Shown here in pieces: positions 61,082 to 64,000 of a DNA stretch of 64,000 nucleotides (position 1 is the first letter of the stretch; every line of letters begins with the position of its first letter). This DNA is from Thuidium tamariscinum (Eukaryota; Streptophyta; Bryopsida; Hypnales; Thuidiaceae), in NCBI GenBank assembly GCA_947034885.2, contig OX344751.2, forward strand, positions 20,274,001 to 20,338,000, in the 5' to 3' direction. The translations under genes were made by a program, and so were the position numbers. Below the pieces are notes generated by a model. The model was not told the origin of the DNA, did not search any database, and was given only the letters and a program-made list of their open reading frames with translations.

Positions 61082-62053
61082 TTGTCGGAGTGTCCAAGAG
61101 TTTCAAAACAACAAGAAATTATTTGACGGAGTGTACATGAGTTTCAAAGCAAAAAGAAATTATTTGTCGGAGTGATCATGAATTTCAAAACCAAAAAAAA
61201 TTGATTGTTGGAGTGTTAATGAATTTTAAAACAAAAAGAGATTATTTGTCGGAGTGATCATGAGTTTCAAAACAAAAAAATGATCGTCGAAGTGTCAATG
61301 AGTTTGAAAATTAAAAAAAACTATTTGTCGGAGTGATCATGAGTTTCAAAACAAAAAAATGATCTTCGGAGTGTCAATGAGTTTCAAAATACAAAGAAAC
61401 TATTTGTCGGAGTGATCATGAGTTTCAAAACAAAAAAGAATTGATCATTAGAGTGTCAATGAGTTTGAAAATAAAAAGAAACTATTTGTCGGAGTGATCA
61501 CGAGTTTCAAAACAAAAAAAATTGATCGTCGGAGTGTCAACGAGTTTTAAAATACAAAGAAACTATTTGTCGGAGTGATCATGAGTTTCAAAACAAAAAA
61601 AATAGATTGTCGGAGTGTCAATGAATTTTAAAACAAAAAGAGATTATTTGTCGGAGTGATTATGAGTTTCAAAACAAAAAAATGATCGTCGAAGTGTCAA
61701 TGAGTTTGAAAATTAAAAAAAACTATTTGTCGGAGTGATCATGAGTTTCAAAACAAAAAAATGATCTTCGGAGTGTCAATGAGTTTCAAAATACAAAGAA
61801 ACTATTTGTTGGAGTGATCATGAGTTTCAAAACAAAAAAAATTGATTGTCGGAGTGTCAATGAGTTTCAAAATACAAAGAAACTATTTGTCGGAGTGATC
61901 ATGAGTTTCAAAACAAAAACAAAATGGATTGTCGGAATGTCAATGAGTTTCAAAACAAAAAGAGATTATTTGTGGGAGTAATCAAGAGTTTCAAAACCAA
62001 AAAAATTGATTGTTGGAGTGTTAATGAGATTCAAAATAAAAAGAAACTATTTG
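61082..62053 (+). repeat. Minisatellite, about 24 units of 38-41 bp with higher-order structure
   Basis: The unit reads roughly TTGTCGGAGTGATCATGAG then TTTCAAAACAAAAAGAAATTA. Alternating variants (GTGATCATGAG versus GTGTCAATGAG) make a dimer of about 80 bp. A block of about 160 bp starting near 61250 recurs almost unchanged 402 bp later, so about ten units were duplicated together. The array contains no reading frame of note. Confidence 0.9.
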
Positions 62054-62788
62054 TGAAATAATTTCATCAATCATATATACATCTAATAGTTATTTAATTT
62101 TAATCCCTCATGTGTCAAGCAATTTAGGTGTAGAAAAATGTATGTACTTCTAGAGTCTACACTCCCTAAAATTGAGCACCTTTAATTGGATCAAAGAATA
62201 TCATTTTTCCCTAGATATTGAATTTGATTATATAAGATGTTGACAATCGAAATATGAAGGTGCAATAATTATATGAAAGCCTATAGTTGATTTTTGGTAC
62301 ACTAAAAAACAATATTTTATAAGTTAATAACTCAATTATATGGTGTTCAAATAATGCATGCTAGTCATTGCTAGAGTGTAATACAATCTTCTTTTAGTTG
62401 CAAAGAAGATTTAGAAAAAGAAATCTATGTTCAATACTAGCAACTATGCTTGATTGTAATTAGTGAGGATATTAGGTGCACCTACCTTAGAAGATGGAAT
62501 TAGAGCTTCAATCATTTTCTCATTGATGTGGAATGGTTTCTACTAGTCTGCTATTCAACACGATGCATTGGTACTAGGACAAAATCAGGGATTTGTTTCC
62601 TACCTATGCCAGTGTCGTATTTCTTGAACTAGCCACTAGCCTACTATTGGTTGAATTTCAATAAAATGTGAATATAGAAATGTTGTTTGCTACTATCTTT
62701 CAAGCCAATAATTTTTTATCTTTGTAATGTACCAATTAGAAGTTATGCCACAACACATTCTACACCAAATTTTAGTTCAAAGTAAAGA
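62054..62788. other. AT-rich spacer
   Basis: No gene. It contains the lone element end GGTGCACCTACCTTAG near 62470. Confidence 0.4.
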
Positions 62789-63110
62789 TGGTGAATTTCA
62801 TTAAAATGGTACAATTTCATGAAAATCTCACACATTTTGCAACTTTGTCACCTTTTAAGGATTAGATTGTGTTGTCTAAAATATATCTATGTCCTACATG
62901 TTTGAAAATCTAGACCTATGCTAGATGGTTTAGATCATAAAGTTTAGAATCTATACTTGGTGTATATGTCTATAATCTATACCTTTCCTAGAATTTTGAA
63001 ATCTACAATTATACTATTTTTTATTTTATAATTTAGGATCACGGTCTAAAACATCTAAGATATTTTAAAATAAAGGCATTTGGAATATGCCATTTTAATG
63101 AAATTCACCA
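62789..63110. mobile_element. Second copy of the 59707-60019 MITE family, 322 bp
   Basis: The ends TGGTGAATTTCATTAAAATGG and CCATTTTAATGAAATTCACCA are perfect inverted repeats over 21 bases. CpG in the first copy (TGGCGAATT) is replaced by TpG/CpA here. Flanking TA is not preserved. The interior shares the AGATTT/ATCTA-rich motif. Non-coding. Confidence 0.75.
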
Positions 63111-63569
63111 TTAAAAGAGGCACATAAGGCAAGTCTAAAAAGTCATGTTTTTCAAGTGCAAAATATTGCATTTAGTTGTATAAAATTTTCTATAAATTTT
63201 GAAGCATGGTAATATGAAAAGCTTTGAATCATTCTCTTTTCACTAAGTGAAAATTATAATCAATTATATTTGGTGGTTTTGGAGGTGCGTTGTAAAAGAA
63301 TTTAATTTTGAAAATAAAATTTTGAGGTTCATTTCTCAATTCCATTTTCATCAACATTTAAATAAATAAATAAAAATATAGATTGAAAATTATTTATTAA
63401 AATATTTTTATTGTGATTAACACCTTTCAAATCTCCCTATAATTTATTAATACTTTAGTATTTTTCATCATGTTATATATATCCTATATTATAAAATATA
63501 TTTTACAACAATCAAAATACATTAAGTATTTTGGAGTTCTTTTACGCATATGGTGATTTTTGTTAAAAT
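63111..63569. other. AT-rich spacer
   Basis: No feature seen. Confidence 0.35.
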
Positions 63570-64000
63570 GATCAAAGATAGTTTTTGAGGTCTTTGGAAA
63601 ACTATCATTAGATGTTTTTTCAAGGATTAGAAGATTGTTTTAGGCCCGTTCCCAATGTTGGGAACAATTAGAAAAAATAAAAATAATAAAATAATAAAAA
63701 ATAATTTTTTTGAATAATTTTTTTTAAATTATAAATCTGACGTGGCAGTCTCTCGACCACATCAAATCATAGACAAGGTATAGTTCCCAACGTTCCCATA
63801 GTCAGGAACTCACAGTCTTCTAACTAGCAAAAAAACCATTTAATGGAATTCATCAATTGTTTGAACTTTGTAGGAACTTTAGGAACTTTGTTATATAAGT
63901 ACTCTTACATAGTCGAGAGATTACCATGTTAAACAAAATATTTAATTAATATTTTAATATTTTTTGAAATTTCTTTGACTTTGAGAAAATTTTCAAATTT
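63570..64000. repeat. Copy of the 28607/46929 TIR family, interrupted and cut by the window edge
   Basis: TTTTTGAGGTCTTTGGAAAA at about 63574 matches the left end of the family. The matching interior (GGAACTTTAGGAACTTTGTT, GTCGAGAGATTACC) resumes at about 63865. Between them lies a separate 197-bp inverted-repeat unit. The right end is outside the window. Confidence 0.55.
63627..63823. mobile_element. Nested 197-bp inverted-repeat unit
   Basis: It starts TTAGAAGATTGT and ends ACAGTCTTCTAA, with paired GTTCCCAA/TTGGGAAC motifs inside (the 18-base palindrome at 63648-63665). It carries, in reverse orientation, the GTGGTCGAGAGACTGCCACG block of the 28607 family. Non-coding. Confidence 0.5.

Noticed and set aside
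1-64000. tRNA, rRNA genes and CRISPR arrays
   Set aside because: No cloverleaf or B-box-like sequence was noticed, there are no rRNA blocks, and the only regular tandem array (61082-62053) has variable units without spacers.

Overview
The window is nuclear DNA of a plant. It is a long AT-rich, gene-poor stretch with a few GC-richer, intron-containing genes. All three recognisable intact genes belong to plant families: a malectin/leucine-rich-repeat receptor-like protein of the RLP4 type, an ERD7-type senescence/dehydration protein, and a DOG1-domain protein. The low gene density, very AT-rich spacers, compact GC-richer exons and many short inverted-repeat DNA elements would fit a bryophyte or another early-diverging land plant, but the species cannot be named from the sequence alone.

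Layout. 1-28 kb: AT-rich desert with no intact gene. It holds two Stowaway-type MITEs, a broken QCR7-like gene fragment on the minus strand (7.3-7.65 kb), a GC-rich TTA-flanked element (12.2 kb), a near-perfect CACTA foldback element (13.6 kb) and several degenerate families of terminal-inverted-repeat (TIR) elements, many starting TTAACCCCTAAA. 28.6-35 kb: a small TIR element, a 130-bp PIF/Harbinger-type MITE and a TATA-like box lead into the 10-exon RLP4-like gene. 36-41 kb: more repeat copies. 41.5-44.6 kb: five-exon ERD7-like gene. 45-51 kb: repeat copies. 52.2-54.3 kb: three-exon DOG1-domain gene. 57.4-59.4 kb: a minus-strand gene for a multi-pass membrane protein of no family I recognise. 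59.7-64 kb: three TIR families, a ~970-bp minisatellite with higher-order structure, and a nested element at the right edge.

The genes do not form a pathway. The three plus-strand genes are independent transcription units with their own introns. All intron boundaries were chosen by GT-AG ends, reading-frame continuity and resemblance to known family members recalled from general knowledge; no transcript or database search was possible. The richest material in the window is the set of small DNA-transposon families, several with target-site duplications and one nested insertion whose empty site can be read from a second copy 23 kb away.
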